From an uncultured Marmoricola sp. (lineage in GTDB: Bacteria > Actinomycetota > Actinomycetes > Propionibacteriales > Nocardioidaceae): a stretch of 37,454 nt of DNA. Below, piece after piece: positions 29,870 to 37,184 of the stretch. The translations under genes and the position numbers were made by a program. The stretch spans positions 1 through 37,454 of the forward strand of contig NZ_CALTZE010000019.1 in assembly GCF_943913695.1 (NCBI RefSeq), given 5' to 3'. Positions within the stretch are counted from its first letter, which is position 1. The number at the start of each line of letters is the position of its first letter. The notes beneath the pieces were generated by a model. It was not told the origin of the DNA. It saw only the letters and a list, made by a program, of their open reading frames with translations, and searched no databases.

Positions 29870-31216
29870 TCAGAGCCCGAGGGCCCCGCCAATGCCGCTG
29901 GCGACGTCGCCGGCGGGCTCAGCGACGTCGGAGGCGAAGTCGCCCACGCCCTCGGCGATGTCGCCCACGGTCTCGGTGACCTCCTCGACGTCGATGGTGA
30001 TCTCGCCACCGATCTGGCCGCCGATGCCGAGCCCGGCCCCGACGTGGCCGCCGATGGTGAACTCGCCGTCCTCGTTCATCCCGAAGTCGACGTCGGCGCT
30101 GGCGCCGACCCCGGCCCACGCCTCGCCGGTCACGGCTGCGCCGACGCCTCCGACGTCGGCCCCGATGGAGCCCTCGGCCTGGGCGCCGGCGAAGACCTCG
30201 CCGCCGGCGTGGACGCCGTCGGCGCCCACGCTGATCTCGCCCTCGGCGCTGGCGCCGGCCATGGCGCTGCCCTCGGCGTTGACCCCGAGGTAGCCGTACT
30301 CCGCGCTGGCCGAGCCGCTGGCGTGCACACCGACGCTCGCGCCGGCGTTGGCCTGCAGGCCGTCCTCGGTGATGGCGGCGCTGGCCGTGGCCTGGGCGCC
30401 GACGAACACCTCGCCCTCGGCGCTGTAGTCGATGCCCTGGTAGTTGCCCTCGACCGAGCCGGAGGCCTGCGCGAGGTAGGCCGAACCCGTGACGCTGCCG
30501 AGCGAGAGCTGCATCGAGGGGCCGCCCTCGCCCTCCTCGGGCTTCTTCCACGGCGGCTGGCCGCCGGCGAACGCGTCAGGGTCGCCGTAGGTGAACTCCG
30601 GGCCGGAGGCCTCGCCGTCCAGGCCGGGACCGCTGACCTCGCCCTCGGCCTCGTTCCAGCTCAGGCCCCCGAGCTCGGCGAGGGTGCCGGCGTTGTCGAG
30701 GCCGGCCTCGTCGAGAGCGGTGGCGGCGTCGTCGAGGATCTCCTGGGCCTCCTGCCGCAGGGCCTCGCCCGGGTCGGAGAAGGGGCCGGGTGGCAGGGAG
30801 AACTCACCGGCGGTCACCCGCTCGTTGTGCGCGTCGACGCGGGAGTTGTAGTCGTTGCGGGCGGTCTCGGTGGCCTGCTCGCCCTCCTCCCACTTGTCGA
30901 TCGCCTCCTGCGCCTTGTCCTGCGCGGTGCGCAGCGCACCCGCCTGGTCGCGCACGGCGCCCGCGGCCCGGGTCATGACGTCGTGGAGGCCCTGCCACAC
31001 CTGCGGCTCCTGGCCGAAGAAGAGCCAGAAGCTCGCGCTCGCCTGGCCGGTCCAGGTCGGCGTCTTGACCGCCGCGAGGTCGGTGCCGACGGCCTTGATG
31101 GTGGTGGCCTCGCGCTCGAGCGCATCGGCGGCCGTGTCGAGGCTGCCCGCGTCGCCGACGATGAGCGCCTTGGGGTCGGTGGTGCTGCCGAGGGCGGCTC
31201 CGGAGGGGATGCTCAC
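29870..31216 (-). CDS. large T7SS-type secreted protein with WxG domain and Gly/Ala repeats
   Basis: A 448-residue protein. Residues 1-150 are a helical WXG-like/T7SS N-terminal domain with W55-T-G57 (KTPTWTGQASASFW) and long amphipathic helices. A Pro/Gly-rich acidic linker follows (GGQPPWKKPEEGEGGP). Residues about 235-420 are low-complexity alternating Gly/Ala/Ser/Glu repeats such as GSASAEYGYLGVNAEGSAMAGASAEGEISVGADGVHAGGEVFAGAQAEGS, which look like short beta strands (beta-roll or beta-solenoid). No toxin domain is seen; the C-terminus is DVEEVTETVGDIAEGVGDFAS, a short helix. The GTG start overlaps the EspC-like stop in GTGA, so the two are made together. Export by an ESX apparatus encoded elsewhere is inference. 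Confidence 0.75.
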   Translation of the reverse strand: MSIPSGAALGSTTDPKALIVGDAGSLDTAADALEREATTIKAVGTDLAAVKTPTWTGQASASFWLFFGQEPQVWQGLHDVMTRAAGAVRDQAGALRTAQDKAQEAIDKWEEGEQATETARNDYNSRVDAHNERVTAGEFSLPPGPFSDPGEALRQEAQEILDDAATALDEAGLDNAGTLAELGGLSWNEAEGEVSGPGLDGEASGPEFTYGDPDAFAGGQPPWKKPEEGEGGPSMQLSLGSVTGSAYLAQASGSVEGNYQGIDYSAEGEVFVGAQATASAAITEDGLQANAGASVGVHASGSASAEYGYLGVNAEGSAMAGASAEGEISVGADGVHAGGEVFAGAQAEGSIGADVGGVGAAVTGEAWAGVGASADVDFGMNEDGEFTIGGHVGAGLGIGGQIGGEITIDVEEVTETVGDIAEGVGDFASDVAEPAGDVASGIGGALGL

Positions 31217-31533
31217 GGCGTACCCCCGGTCGAGACCAGACCACCGAAGCCGCCGAGCGTCGCTCCCGCGCTGGCGTCGGTGGTGTCGTAGGAGGCCGCG
31301 GTGGCATCGAGGTCGGTCGCCGCCTGGGTGGCGCTCTGAGCCGCCCCGGACACGGCCTCGGTCAGCTTGGCGCACAGCTGGGTGTACATATCGGCGACCT
31401 GGTCGTGGCCGAAGCCGGTCGCCGAGGCGCCCCCGGCCGACATGGCCCAGGCCGAGACCGGACCCACGGCACTCTGGATGTCACCGGCCGCGGTGCGCAG
31501 CTCCTCGGTGACGACGTCGAACTCTCCGCTCAC
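31213..31533 (-). CDS. EspC-family (ESX-associated) T7SS substrate
   Basis: A 106-residue all-helical protein. Helix 1 (EFDVVTEELRTAAGDIQSAVGPVSAWAMSA) and helix 2 (QVADMYTQLCAKLTEAVSGAAQSATQAATDLDATAASYDTTDASAG) form a WXG100-like hairpin. The second helix ends in Y82-x-x-x-D86, the general type VII secretion signal, followed by a Gly-rich tail. This matches EspC/DUF2580. The GTG at 31533 has a strong AGGGGGG ribosome-binding site upstream. As the first gene of the operon it probably dimerises with the next product and supplies the YxxxD signal for the pair. Confidence 0.8.
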   Translation of the reverse strand: MSGEFDVVTEELRTAAGDIQSAVGPVSAWAMSAGGASATGFGHDQVADMYTQLCAKLTEAVSGAAQSATQAATDLDATAASYDTTDASAGATLGGFGGLVSTGGTP

Positions 31534-31575
31534 GGGTGGTCCCCCCTGGACTCCGGTGGATGCTTCGGTCGAGGC

Positions 31576-31604
31576 GGCGGGTGAGACCCGCCTCACGCAC
31601 CGTA
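31576..31604 (-). promoter_or_regulatory. possible promoter and operator of the T7SS operon
   Basis: Minus-strand TACGGT (31599-31604) could be a -10. GGCGGGT-GAG-ACCCGCC (31576-31592), a 7-bp inverted repeat with a 3-nt centre, lies right at the expected transcription start. It could be an operator or a 5' leader hairpin of the roughly 60-nt leader. Confidence 0.35.
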
Positions 31605-31666
31605 AGCCCTTCCCGCTCGTGCATCGGGCGAAACCGGATGAACAGTCTCCATCCGCCCGGACGCGG

Positions 31667-31714
31667 TAGGTTTCACGCGACCCGTGTGATCCCCGGTCCG
31701 GGCTCCGAGCCCGG
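31667..31714 (+). promoter_or_regulatory. possible promoter and leader hairpin of the DUF4333 lipoprotein gene
   Basis: TAGGTT (31667-31672) is a possible -10. The leader then contains CCGGGCTC-C-GAGCCCGG (31698-31714), an 8-bp inverted repeat with a 1-nt centre, followed by a Shine-Dalgarno AAAGGA before the ATG at 31734. The palindrome could be an operator, or a leader hairpin in which some central pairs open. Confidence 0.35.
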
Positions 31715-31733
31715 CACGTCGTAAAGGACCGCC

Positions 31734-32033
31734 ATGCGCCGCATCCTCGCCCTCACCGCCGGCTCGCTGCTCATCCTCACCGGGTGCGGCCAGTCGGAGG
31801 TCAGCACCGACGACCTCGAGGAGCAGATCAGCACCAAGCTCACCGAGCAGGTCGGCACCGAGCCCAAGGACGTCACCTGCGAGGACCCGCTGCCCGCGGA
31901 GGAGGGCGAGGAGGTCACCTGCACCCTGACCGCCCCCGACGACACCGAGTACGGCGTCACCGTCACGACCTCGAGCGTCGACGGCGACAACGTCGAGTTC
32001 GACATCCAGGTCGACGACGAGCCCAGCAGCTGA
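31734..32033 (+). CDS. DUF4333 domain lipoprotein
   Basis: A 99-residue lipoprotein. The signal peptide MRRILALTAGSLLILTGC ends in a lipobox L-T-G-C, so the mature N-terminal Cys is lipid-modified and held on the outer face of the membrane. The DUF4333 domain follows: EEQISTKLTEQVGTEPKDVTCEDPLPAEEGEEVTCTLTAPDDTEYGVTVTTSSVDGDNVEFDIQV, with the conserved pair of cysteines that probably form a disulfide. The family is found in mycobacteria and relatives and its function is unknown. A strong terminator hairpin follows the gene. Confidence 0.9.
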   Translation: MRRILALTAGSLLILTGCGQSEVSTDDLEEQISTKLTEQVGTEPKDVTCEDPLPAEEGEEVTCTLTAPDDTEYGVTVTTSSVDGDNVEFDIQVDDEPSS

Positions 32034-32054
32034 GGCGGGCCCGCGACAGCAAGA

Positions 32055-32096
32055 TGCCCGGCCGGTGTTGACGGGGGGGACAACATCGGCCGGGCA
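32055..32096. terminator. bidirectional terminator hairpin
   Basis: TGCCCGGCCGGTGTTG (32055-32070) pairs with CAACATCGGCCGGGCA (32081-32096): 16 bp with a single G-T wobble and a 10-nt loop. It stands between the lipoprotein gene and the convergent DUF5926 gene. No T-tract of note follows. Confidence 0.8.
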
Positions 32097-32170
32097 GTTG
32101 AAAATGTACGGCATCTCCGAGGCTGTCCACAACCTGGACGTGACGGGTCTTGCGGAGCCCCTGGTCAGGC

Positions 32171-33109
32171 TCAGCGCACGGTGAGCTGACGGCTCGCCAG
32201 ACCTGCCCGGGCAGCGCGCTCGGCGGGGGTCAGCGGGGTCTGCTCCTCCAGGGCGGCGGCGAGGCGGGACTGCAGCGCGTCGAGCGGCTCCTCGAGGGCC
32301 TCGGCGCCGGTCCCGACCGGCAGGTCCCACACCGGGACGACCAGGCCGTGGGCACGGAACATGCCGATCAGGCGGTCGCCCTCGACCAGTGAGTCCTCGC
32401 CTGCGGCGTGCAGCCGTGCGAGGGCGCTGAGCACGTCGTCCTCGGGCTGGGGCAGCGCCCAGCGGAGGTACTCCCGGTCGCCCATCTCGGTCCAGTAGGC
32501 CGAGGCCACGCTGGTCAGCCGCACGGTCGGGGACGCGGCGTCGTTGGCCTGCTCGAGCGCGGCCGCGAGGGTGCCGTCGTCGTCGACGTCGGCCAGCCAG
32601 TAGTCGAAGCCCTCGTGCACCTGCACGTCGAGGTCCTCCTCGGCGAGGAGGTCCTGGAGCCGGGGGCCCTCGCCCGGCGCCTCGGGCAGGCCCACCAGGC
32701 TGCCGGGCTCGGCCTCGAGCGCCTGCAGCAGCACGGCGGCGAGGTCGCGGCTGGGGTCGCCGTAGCCGTGCTGCACCTGCATGCCGAGCCAGACGGTGCC
32801 GTCGTCGCGGACCATGGCCGGCGCGGCGCCGGGCAGCAGCGAGCAGAGGAGCACCGCGCGCTCGTGCGGCTCGCGCAGCGGCAGCGGGGCCGTGGCGGCG
32901 GGCACGAACTCCTTCAGCGCGACCAGGTCGGTCTCGGCACGCAGCCCCGCGAACGGTCGCGCGACGTACGGCGCGACGCCGTCGCCGCTGCCGTGGCAGG
33001 CCTTGTAACGGCGTCCCGACCCACAGGGGCAGGGCTGGCGCGGACCCACGCCGTCGGGCTGTGCGGCGGTGTCGACGTCGGCACGCTGGCGGCGAGACTT
33101 CTTACCCAT
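32171..33109 (-). CDS. DUF5926 protein with N-terminal SEC-C zinc motif
   Basis: A 312-residue protein. The basic N-terminus MGKKSRRQR is followed by a SEC-C metal-binding motif, PCPCGSGRRYKACHG (C-x-C-x8-C-H), named for the SecA C-terminal zinc-binding segment. The rest (PYVARPFAGLRAETDLVALKEFVPAATAPLPL ... EMGDREYLRWALPQPEDDVLSALARLHAAG) matches actinobacterial DUF5926. SEC-C motifs bind zinc and often contact ribosomes or SecB-like partners; the specific role is unknown. ATG 33109 has TAGGCT 8 nt upstream. The RsbW-like gene ends 19 bp before its start on the same strand. Confidence 0.88.
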   Translation of the reverse strand: MGKKSRRQRADVDTAAQPDGVGPRQPCPCGSGRRYKACHGSGDGVAPYVARPFAGLRAETDLVALKEFVPAATAPLPLREPHERAVLLCSLLPGAAPAMVRDDGTVWLGMQVQHGYGDPSRDLAAVLLQALEAEPGSLVGLPEAPGEGPRLQDLLAEEDLDVQVHEGFDYWLADVDDDGTLAAALEQANDAASPTVRLTSVASAYWTEMGDREYLRWALPQPEDDVLSALARLHAAGEDSLVEGDRLIGMFRAHGLVVPVWDLPVGTGAEALEEPLDALQSRLAAALEEQTPLTPAERAARAGLASRQLTVR

Positions 33110-33117
33110 GGGGCCGA

Positions 33118-33123
33118 AGCCTA
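33118..33123 (-). promoter_or_regulatory. -10-like element of the DUF5926 gene
   Basis: Minus-strand TAGGCT followed by 8 nt and the ATG at 33109, in the short gap after the RsbW-like gene. Confidence 0.4.
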
Positions 33124-33128
33124 GGACC

Positions 33129-33551
33129 TCACTCGAGCGGCACCTCGGCGTGCACCGTGGTGCCGCGGCGGTCGGACTCCACCCACCAGCGGCGGGCGAG
33201 GCACTCGACGATGGCCAGGCCGCGACCTGAGGTGTCGCCCACCGCGGCGTCGTGGACCGTGGGCGTCGTGGTCGAGCCGCCGTCGGTGACCGCGATGGTC
33301 AGCGTCGAGCGCTCGTGGTGGCGCCACTCCACCCGCAGCAGCTCTTCGTCGAGGGGCCGGGCGTGGCGCACGGCGTTGCCGACGAGCTCGGAGAGCAGCA
33401 GCCGCGCGTCGTCGCGGCGTTCGTCGTCGGCCTCGACCTCGCCGAGCCACTCCTGCAGACGGCCGCGAGCGATGCCCGCGCTCTCGGCCGTGAACGGGAG
33501 ATCGAGGGTGACGGGCTCCGGGGGTCGTGCTGGTTCGAGCGTCATGGTCAT
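33129..33551 (-). CDS. RsbW-like ATP-binding protein (HATPase_c_2)
   Basis: A 140-residue single-domain GHKL ATPase. The N box is ARLLLSELVGNAVRHAR, the G1-type segment is TIAVTDGG, and the G2 box is DTSGRGLAIVECLARRWWVE. This is the arrangement of actinobacterial RsbW-like proteins, which act as anti-sigma factors or as kinases of anti-anti-sigma factors, or are free-standing partners of PP2C phosphatases. No sigma factor or STAS protein is adjacent. The ATG at 33551 is chosen because GGAGGA precedes it by 4 nt; ATG 33545 is two codons further in. Its partner cannot be named. Confidence 0.85.
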   Translation of the reverse strand: MTMTLEPARPPEPVTLDLPFTAESAGIARGRLQEWLGEVEADDERRDDARLLLSELVGNAVRHARPLDEELLRVEWRHHERSTLTIAVTDGGSTTTPTVHDAAVGDTSGRGLAIVECLARRWWVESDRRGTTVHAEVPLE

Positions 33552-33630
33552 GCGGTCCTCCACGTACGGGGCGCGGCGGGGAGGTTCGCACCCTCGGCCC
33601 GCAGCCTGCCCTGCCGCTCGCACCCTGAAA

Positions 33631-34443
33631 CTACGGGCGCCAGCACCGCTTCGCCCGCACGTGCTGGACCATGCGCTCGGGCCGGTCGGTGATCAGCGCC
33701 TGGATCCCGAGGTCGAGGCACAGGTCGGCGTCGGCGAGGTCGTTGACCACCCAGCAGTGCACCGTGCGGCCCTTCTCCTGCACCCACGAGCGGATCAGCT
33801 CGGGATGGGAGCGCACGGTGTCGATACCGGGTCCCAGCATCCAGTGCGGCTCCAGGAACGGCTTGACGCGAGCCCAGTGCTGGCGCCGGTCGTCGATGAG
33901 CATCACGAGGTCGACGCCGGGAGCCAGCCGCTGCATCCGGCGCAGCGCCACCCAGGAGAACGACATCACCTGCACAGGAGACCCGGGCGCGGTGAGGGCG
34001 TAGTCGTCGAGCAGCTCCACCAGGCGGCGCTCGACCAGTCCGGCGTAGCGGGTGGGGTGCTTGGTCTCGATCACCAGTCGCACGGGGCGGTCGTAGTCGA
34101 GGGTCGTCTCGACCAGGCGTCGCAGCGTGAGCACCCGGCCCCGCTCCGGGTCGGTGTCGGGGGCCTCGTCGTCGAGGTCGGCCCACGGGCTCTTCCACGT
34201 GGCCATGTCGACACCCTCGAGCTCCGCGAGCTCCATCGCCGAGACCACGCCGTGGCTGCTGCCGGTGCGCCGCAGGTCGCGGTCGTGCACGCAGACCAGG
34301 TGGCCGTCGGCGGTGAGCCTGACGTCGCACTCCAGGCCGTCGGCCCCGGCGTCGAGCGCCGCGACATAGGCGCCCAGTGTGTGCTCGGCATGGTGCGCGC
34401 TCGCCCCGCGGTGCGCCACCACCAGTGGCCGTTGCTGGACCAT
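33631..34443 (-). CDS. glycerophosphodiester phosphodiesterase
   Basis: A 270-residue GDPD enzyme with a TIM barrel. The catalytic segment is VVAHRGASAHHAEHTLGAYVAALDAGADGLECDVRLTADGHLVCVHDRDLRRT: H-R-G, then the metal ligands E-x-D, then the catalytic His in H-D. IETKHPTRY and the late LITDRPERM segment are also typical. It has no signal peptide, so it is cytoplasmic and hydrolyses deacylated phospholipids to glycerol-3-phosphate and an alcohol. ATG 34443 (MVQQRPLVVAHRGAS) fits the family start and has CAGACT 7 nt upstream. Confidence 0.93.
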   Translation of the reverse strand: MVQQRPLVVAHRGASAHHAEHTLGAYVAALDAGADGLECDVRLTADGHLVCVHDRDLRRTGSSHGVVSAMELAELEGVDMATWKSPWADLDDEAPDTDPERGRVLTLRRLVETTLDYDRPVRLVIETKHPTRYAGLVERRLVELLDDYALTAPGSPVQVMSFSWVALRRMQRLAPGVDLVMLIDDRRQHWARVKPFLEPHWMLGPGIDTVRSHPELIRSWVQEKGRTVHCWVVNDLADADLCLDLGIQALITDRPERMVQHVRAKRCWRP

Positions 34444-34450
34444 GTCCCCG

Positions 34451-34456
34451 AGTCTG
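34451..34456 (-). promoter_or_regulatory. possible -10 of the GDPD gene
   Basis: Minus-strand CAGACT followed by 7 nt and the ATG at 34443. It lacks the first T of the consensus. Confidence 0.3.
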
Positions 34457-34497
34457 CCCACTGCGGCGGGGGTTGTCGCGTGCGAAACGCGACCTGT

Positions 34498-35628
34498 CTA
34501 CCCCGCGGACGCGAGGTCGAGCCCGGTGAGGGTGACGGCGTAGGCCTGCGCCAGCACCGCGGCCTGCTCCTCGACCTCGGCCTTGCGGGGCCGCCGCGTG
34601 CCGGCGTACCACCCCACTCGGAGCCGGCGCCTGCTGCCGCTGCCCTCGAGGCGCCACTCGCCGGTGAGCCGGCCGTCGACCATGAGCGGCGCACTGATCA
34701 GGGCGTTGCGCTGGTTCCACAGCCGGGCGAAGTGGTCGGGGTCGACGAAGCGGTCGCGGCGCTTGGAGTCGTAGCCGCACAGGGTCGCGTCGAACTCCGG
34801 CAGCAGCCGCACTCCGGGCAGCTCGATCGGCGCCGGCGCGCCGGGCAGCTCGTGGTAGTCACGGCCGTCGGGTCCCTGGTGGGTCGCCGTCTCGACCCGC
34901 GCGAGCGCGGCGTCGACCACCGTCAGCCCGAGCCCGCTCCACCACGACAGGTCGTGACGGCTGGAGGGTCCGTGGCAGGCGAGGTGGCGGCGCACCAGGG
35001 CGTCGAGCGAGCCCTCGACGTCGGCGAGCACGTCGTCGCGGGGACCGAGCAGGGAGGTCGCGGTGCGGTAGCCCGCGCGGCCCTGTCCCTCCCAGCCGCC
35101 GGCCAGGGGGCGGCGCAGGAGCCCACCGTGGCCGAAGGAGAGCGAGCGACCGGCCGTGTCGTCGAGACGGGCGTCGTGGCCGGGGTCGTGGGCGTCGAGC
35201 CAGGCGCGGAGGTGGTCGTGCAGCTCCTGGGCGGTGCGCCACTCCTCGGCGGCGTAGGCCTCGACCGCCTCCCAGACGTCCTCGACCCGGAGGCCGGCCA
35301 GCCGCCAGGTGCGCTCGTAGAAGCGGTGCTGCCCGAAGCGGGTGGCCGCCTCCATCAAGGCATGGTCGCCGCGGGTGGAGGTGTGGACGGTGCCGCGCAG
35401 GTTGCTGCCACGCACGACGTCGAAGGACTCGTAGGCCTCGGTGATCGTGTCGCGGGTGACGCCGGGCAGGCGGGCGGCGAGGCCGACGTACGGCGAGCGC
35501 GCGGTCTGCGACTGGATCGGCCCGATGGCGTCGAGCGCCTGCACCACGGTGGCGACGTCGCGCCCGGCGATCGCCGGGAACTGGCGCGCCAGCGACCGGC
35601 CGCCCAGCTCCTCCCAGGTCAGGCTCAC
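34498..35628 (-). CDS. AlkZ-like winged-helix DNA-binding protein (HTH_42)
   Basis: A 376-residue protein of the family that includes the DNA glycosylases AlkZ and YcaQ. It has three tandem winged-helix units, then a beta-barrel-like region. Visible marks are GRDVATVVQALDAIGPIQSQTARSPYVGLAARLPG, FDVVRGSNLRGTVHTST, SFGHGGLLRRPLAGGWEGQGRAGYRTAT, LLPEFDATLCGYDSKRRDRFVDP and PLMVDGRLTGEWRLEGSG. The Gln-Ser-Gln (IQSQTARSP) sits where AlkZ has its catalytic QxQ and YcaQ a QxD, so glycosylase activity on bulky or cross-linked adducts is possible but unproven. The GTG overlaps the AAA ATPase stop (GTGA). Confidence 0.82.
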   Translation of the reverse strand: MSLTWEELGGRSLARQFPAIAGRDVATVVQALDAIGPIQSQTARSPYVGLAARLPGVTRDTITEAYESFDVVRGSNLRGTVHTSTRGDHALMEAATRFGQHRFYERTWRLAGLRVEDVWEAVEAYAAEEWRTAQELHDHLRAWLDAHDPGHDARLDDTAGRSLSFGHGGLLRRPLAGGWEGQGRAGYRTATSLLGPRDDVLADVEGSLDALVRRHLACHGPSSRHDLSWWSGLGLTVVDAALARVETATHQGPDGRDYHELPGAPAPIELPGVRLLPEFDATLCGYDSKRRDRFVDPDHFARLWNQRNALISAPLMVDGRLTGEWRLEGSGSRRRLRVGWYAGTRRPRKAEVEEQAAVLAQAYAVTLTGLDLASAG

Positions 35629-36833
35629 TGTCCCTGCCTCCGCAGGAACTTCCCGAAGTGCGGCACGGTGAAGGCGACCGTGCCGCGCTCGCCGGAGTAG
35701 ACGAGGCCCTTCTTGATCAGACCGTCGCGGGCGGGGGAGAGCGACTGCGGCTTGCGGCCGAGCGTGCGGGCGACCTCGGCGGTCGCCACCGCGATGTCGC
35801 CGACCTGCTCGCCGAGGTCGGCCATCGCGACCATGTAGTCGCGCTCGGCCGGCGTGGCGCGCTCGTAGCGGGCACCGAAGAAGCCGACGGCGAGCTCGGC
35901 CTCGGCCTCGGGGGCGGCCTGCACCACGTCGGCCCAGGTGATGGGGGAGCCGAGGGCGGTGTCCCAGACGACCTTGCCGTAGGCCTGCACGAAGTAGGGG
36001 TAGCCGTCGGTGAGGCGGTAGAGCTCCTCCAGCGCGGCCACCTCGTAGGTGGCCTCCTCGGTCGCGGCCGGGACGGTCCAGGCCCGCTCGGCCATCTCTC
36101 GGGGGAGCCGGTCGACGGCGACGTAGCGGAAGAGGCGCTCGGCGTAGGACTTCGAGGCGGCCAGCGCCGCCGGCAGGTGGGGCAGGCCGGCGCCCACGAC
36201 GACCAGCGGCGCGCCCTGCTGGCTGATCTCGTGGCAGGCGCCGCACAGCGCCGCGAGCTCCTCGGTGGCGACGTCCTGCATCTCGTCGACGAAGAGCGCG
36301 ATGCCGACGCCGAGGTCGCGCGCGAGGGAGCCGGCGTCGGTGAAGAGCTCGACCAGGTCGAGCTCGAGGTCGCCGGAGTCGGCGCGGCCCTTGGCCGCCG
36401 CGACGTCGGTCGGCGGCTGCCAGCGAGGTCCGGAGGCTCGAGCGGTCTTGCGCTCCTCCAGCGTGGTGCGCAGCGCGAAGGCCTTCAGCACGCCCGTGAC
36501 CTGCTCGACCCGCTCGGGGTCGCGGTGGCGGTGGGCGACCTCGCGCAGCGCGGCGTGCACCGCCTGGGCGAGCGGGAGCCGCAGCGACTGGTCGGGACGC
36601 GCCTCGAGCTTGCCCGTGCCCCAGGCACGCTGCACCGCCAGGCCGCGCAGGGCGTTGAGCAGCACGGTCTTGCCGACGCCTCGCAGGCCCGACAGCACGA
36701 GGCTGCGGTCGGGCCGGCCGGCCGCCACGCGCTCGAGCACGACGCCGAACTGCTGGAGCTCTCGATCTCGCCCTGCAAGCTCCGGCGGCCGCTGCCCGGC
36801 GCCAGGGGCGTAGGGGTTGCGCACGGGATCCAC
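35625..36833 (-). CDS. AAA/STAND-like ATPase with C-terminal winged helix
   Basis: A 402-residue soluble ATPase of the AAA_16/ORC-like group. Walker A is LVLSGLRGVGKTVLLNAL (residues about 45-62), Walker B IALFVDEMQDV, and sensor-like segments are LVVVGAGLPHLPAALAASKSYAERLFRYVAV and TDGYPYFVQAYGKVVWD. The C-terminal 80 residues (ATPAERDYMVAMADLGEQVGDIAVATAEVARTLGRKPQSLSPARDGLIKKGLVYSGERGTVAFTVPHFGKFLRR) are a winged helix, so DNA binding is expected. It is translationally coupled to the AlkZ-like gene. GTG 36833 has TACGGT 6 nt upstream and a perfect inverted repeat over the -35 region. Confidence 0.85.
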   Translation of the reverse strand: MDPVRNPYAPGAGQRPPELAGRDRELQQFGVVLERVAAGRPDRSLVLSGLRGVGKTVLLNALRGLAVQRAWGTGKLEARPDQSLRLPLAQAVHAALREVAHRHRDPERVEQVTGVLKAFALRTTLEERKTARASGPRWQPPTDVAAAKGRADSGDLELDLVELFTDAGSLARDLGVGIALFVDEMQDVATEELAALCGACHEISQQGAPLVVVGAGLPHLPAALAASKSYAERLFRYVAVDRLPREMAERAWTVPAATEEATYEVAALEELYRLTDGYPYFVQAYGKVVWDTALGSPITWADVVQAAPEAEAELAVGFFGARYERATPAERDYMVAMADLGEQVGDIAVATAEVARTLGRKPQSLSPARDGLIKKGLVYSGERGTVAFTVPHFGKFLRRQGQ

Positions 36834-36839
36834 GATCGG

Positions 36840-36873
36840 ACCGTATCGCCTCGTCTAGCGGATTCCCTAGACG
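36840..36873 (-). promoter_or_regulatory. leaderless promoter with CTAG inverted repeat, AAA ATPase operon
   Basis: Minus-strand TACGGT (36840-36845) lies 6 nt from the GTG at 36833. CGTCTAG (36852-36858) and CTAGACG (36867-36873), a perfect 7-bp inverted repeat with an 8-bp centre, cover the expected -35 region. Each arm contains the rare tetranucleotide CTAG. Autorepression by the winged-helix product is one possibility. Confidence 0.55.
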
Positions 36874-36876
36874 TGC

Positions 36877-37113
36877 CTAGCGTGTCGTAGCGGCCAGCCC
36901 GGCGCTCAGCGTCGTCAGCAGCGAGGCCACCTCGTCACGGGCGAGGCGAAACGTGCCCAGGCACTCGCTGGCCCGCCACAGCGAGAGGACCACCATGTCG
37001 CGGCCCGCCTCGGAGGCCTCCCACCGCACCACCAGGGCGCGGTCGCGCCGGTCGGCGTCCAGGAAGCACGCCGTGCCCTCGGGCACGTGAGCCTGGCGGA
37101 CGGGCGCGGTCAT
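36877..37113 (-). CDS. hypothetical 78-residue protein
   Basis: A small protein (MTAPVRQAHVPEGTACFLDADRRDRALVVRWEASEAGRDMVVLSLWRASECLGTFRLARDEVASLLTTLSAGLAATT). The strand-rich middle and helical C-terminus (RDEVASLLTTLSAGL) suggest a compact alpha/beta domain. The pattern of alternating hydrophobics with LSLWR-x-x-x-C-x-GTFRL is regular and codon bias is strong, so the gene is likely real. No family recognised, no signal or membrane segment. It ends 3 bp before the inverted repeat upstream of the AAA ATPase, and the divergent Fpg-type gene starts 83 bp from its ATG. Confidence 0.7.
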   Translation of the reverse strand: MTAPVRQAHVPEGTACFLDADRRDRALVVRWEASEAGRDMVVLSLWRASECLGTFRLARDEVASLLTTLSAGLAATTR

Positions 37114-37184
37114 GCTCGATTCTCTCCCCTCGATCCCGCCCTGACCAGGCCTGACTCTTCCATTCCCGGCGCACGTCATGGCAG

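Noticed and set aside
32105..32185. 26-codon ORF starting ATG-TAC after the lipoprotein terminator
   Set aside because: No ribosome-binding site, no conserved feature, and it runs antisense into the DUF5926 3' end.
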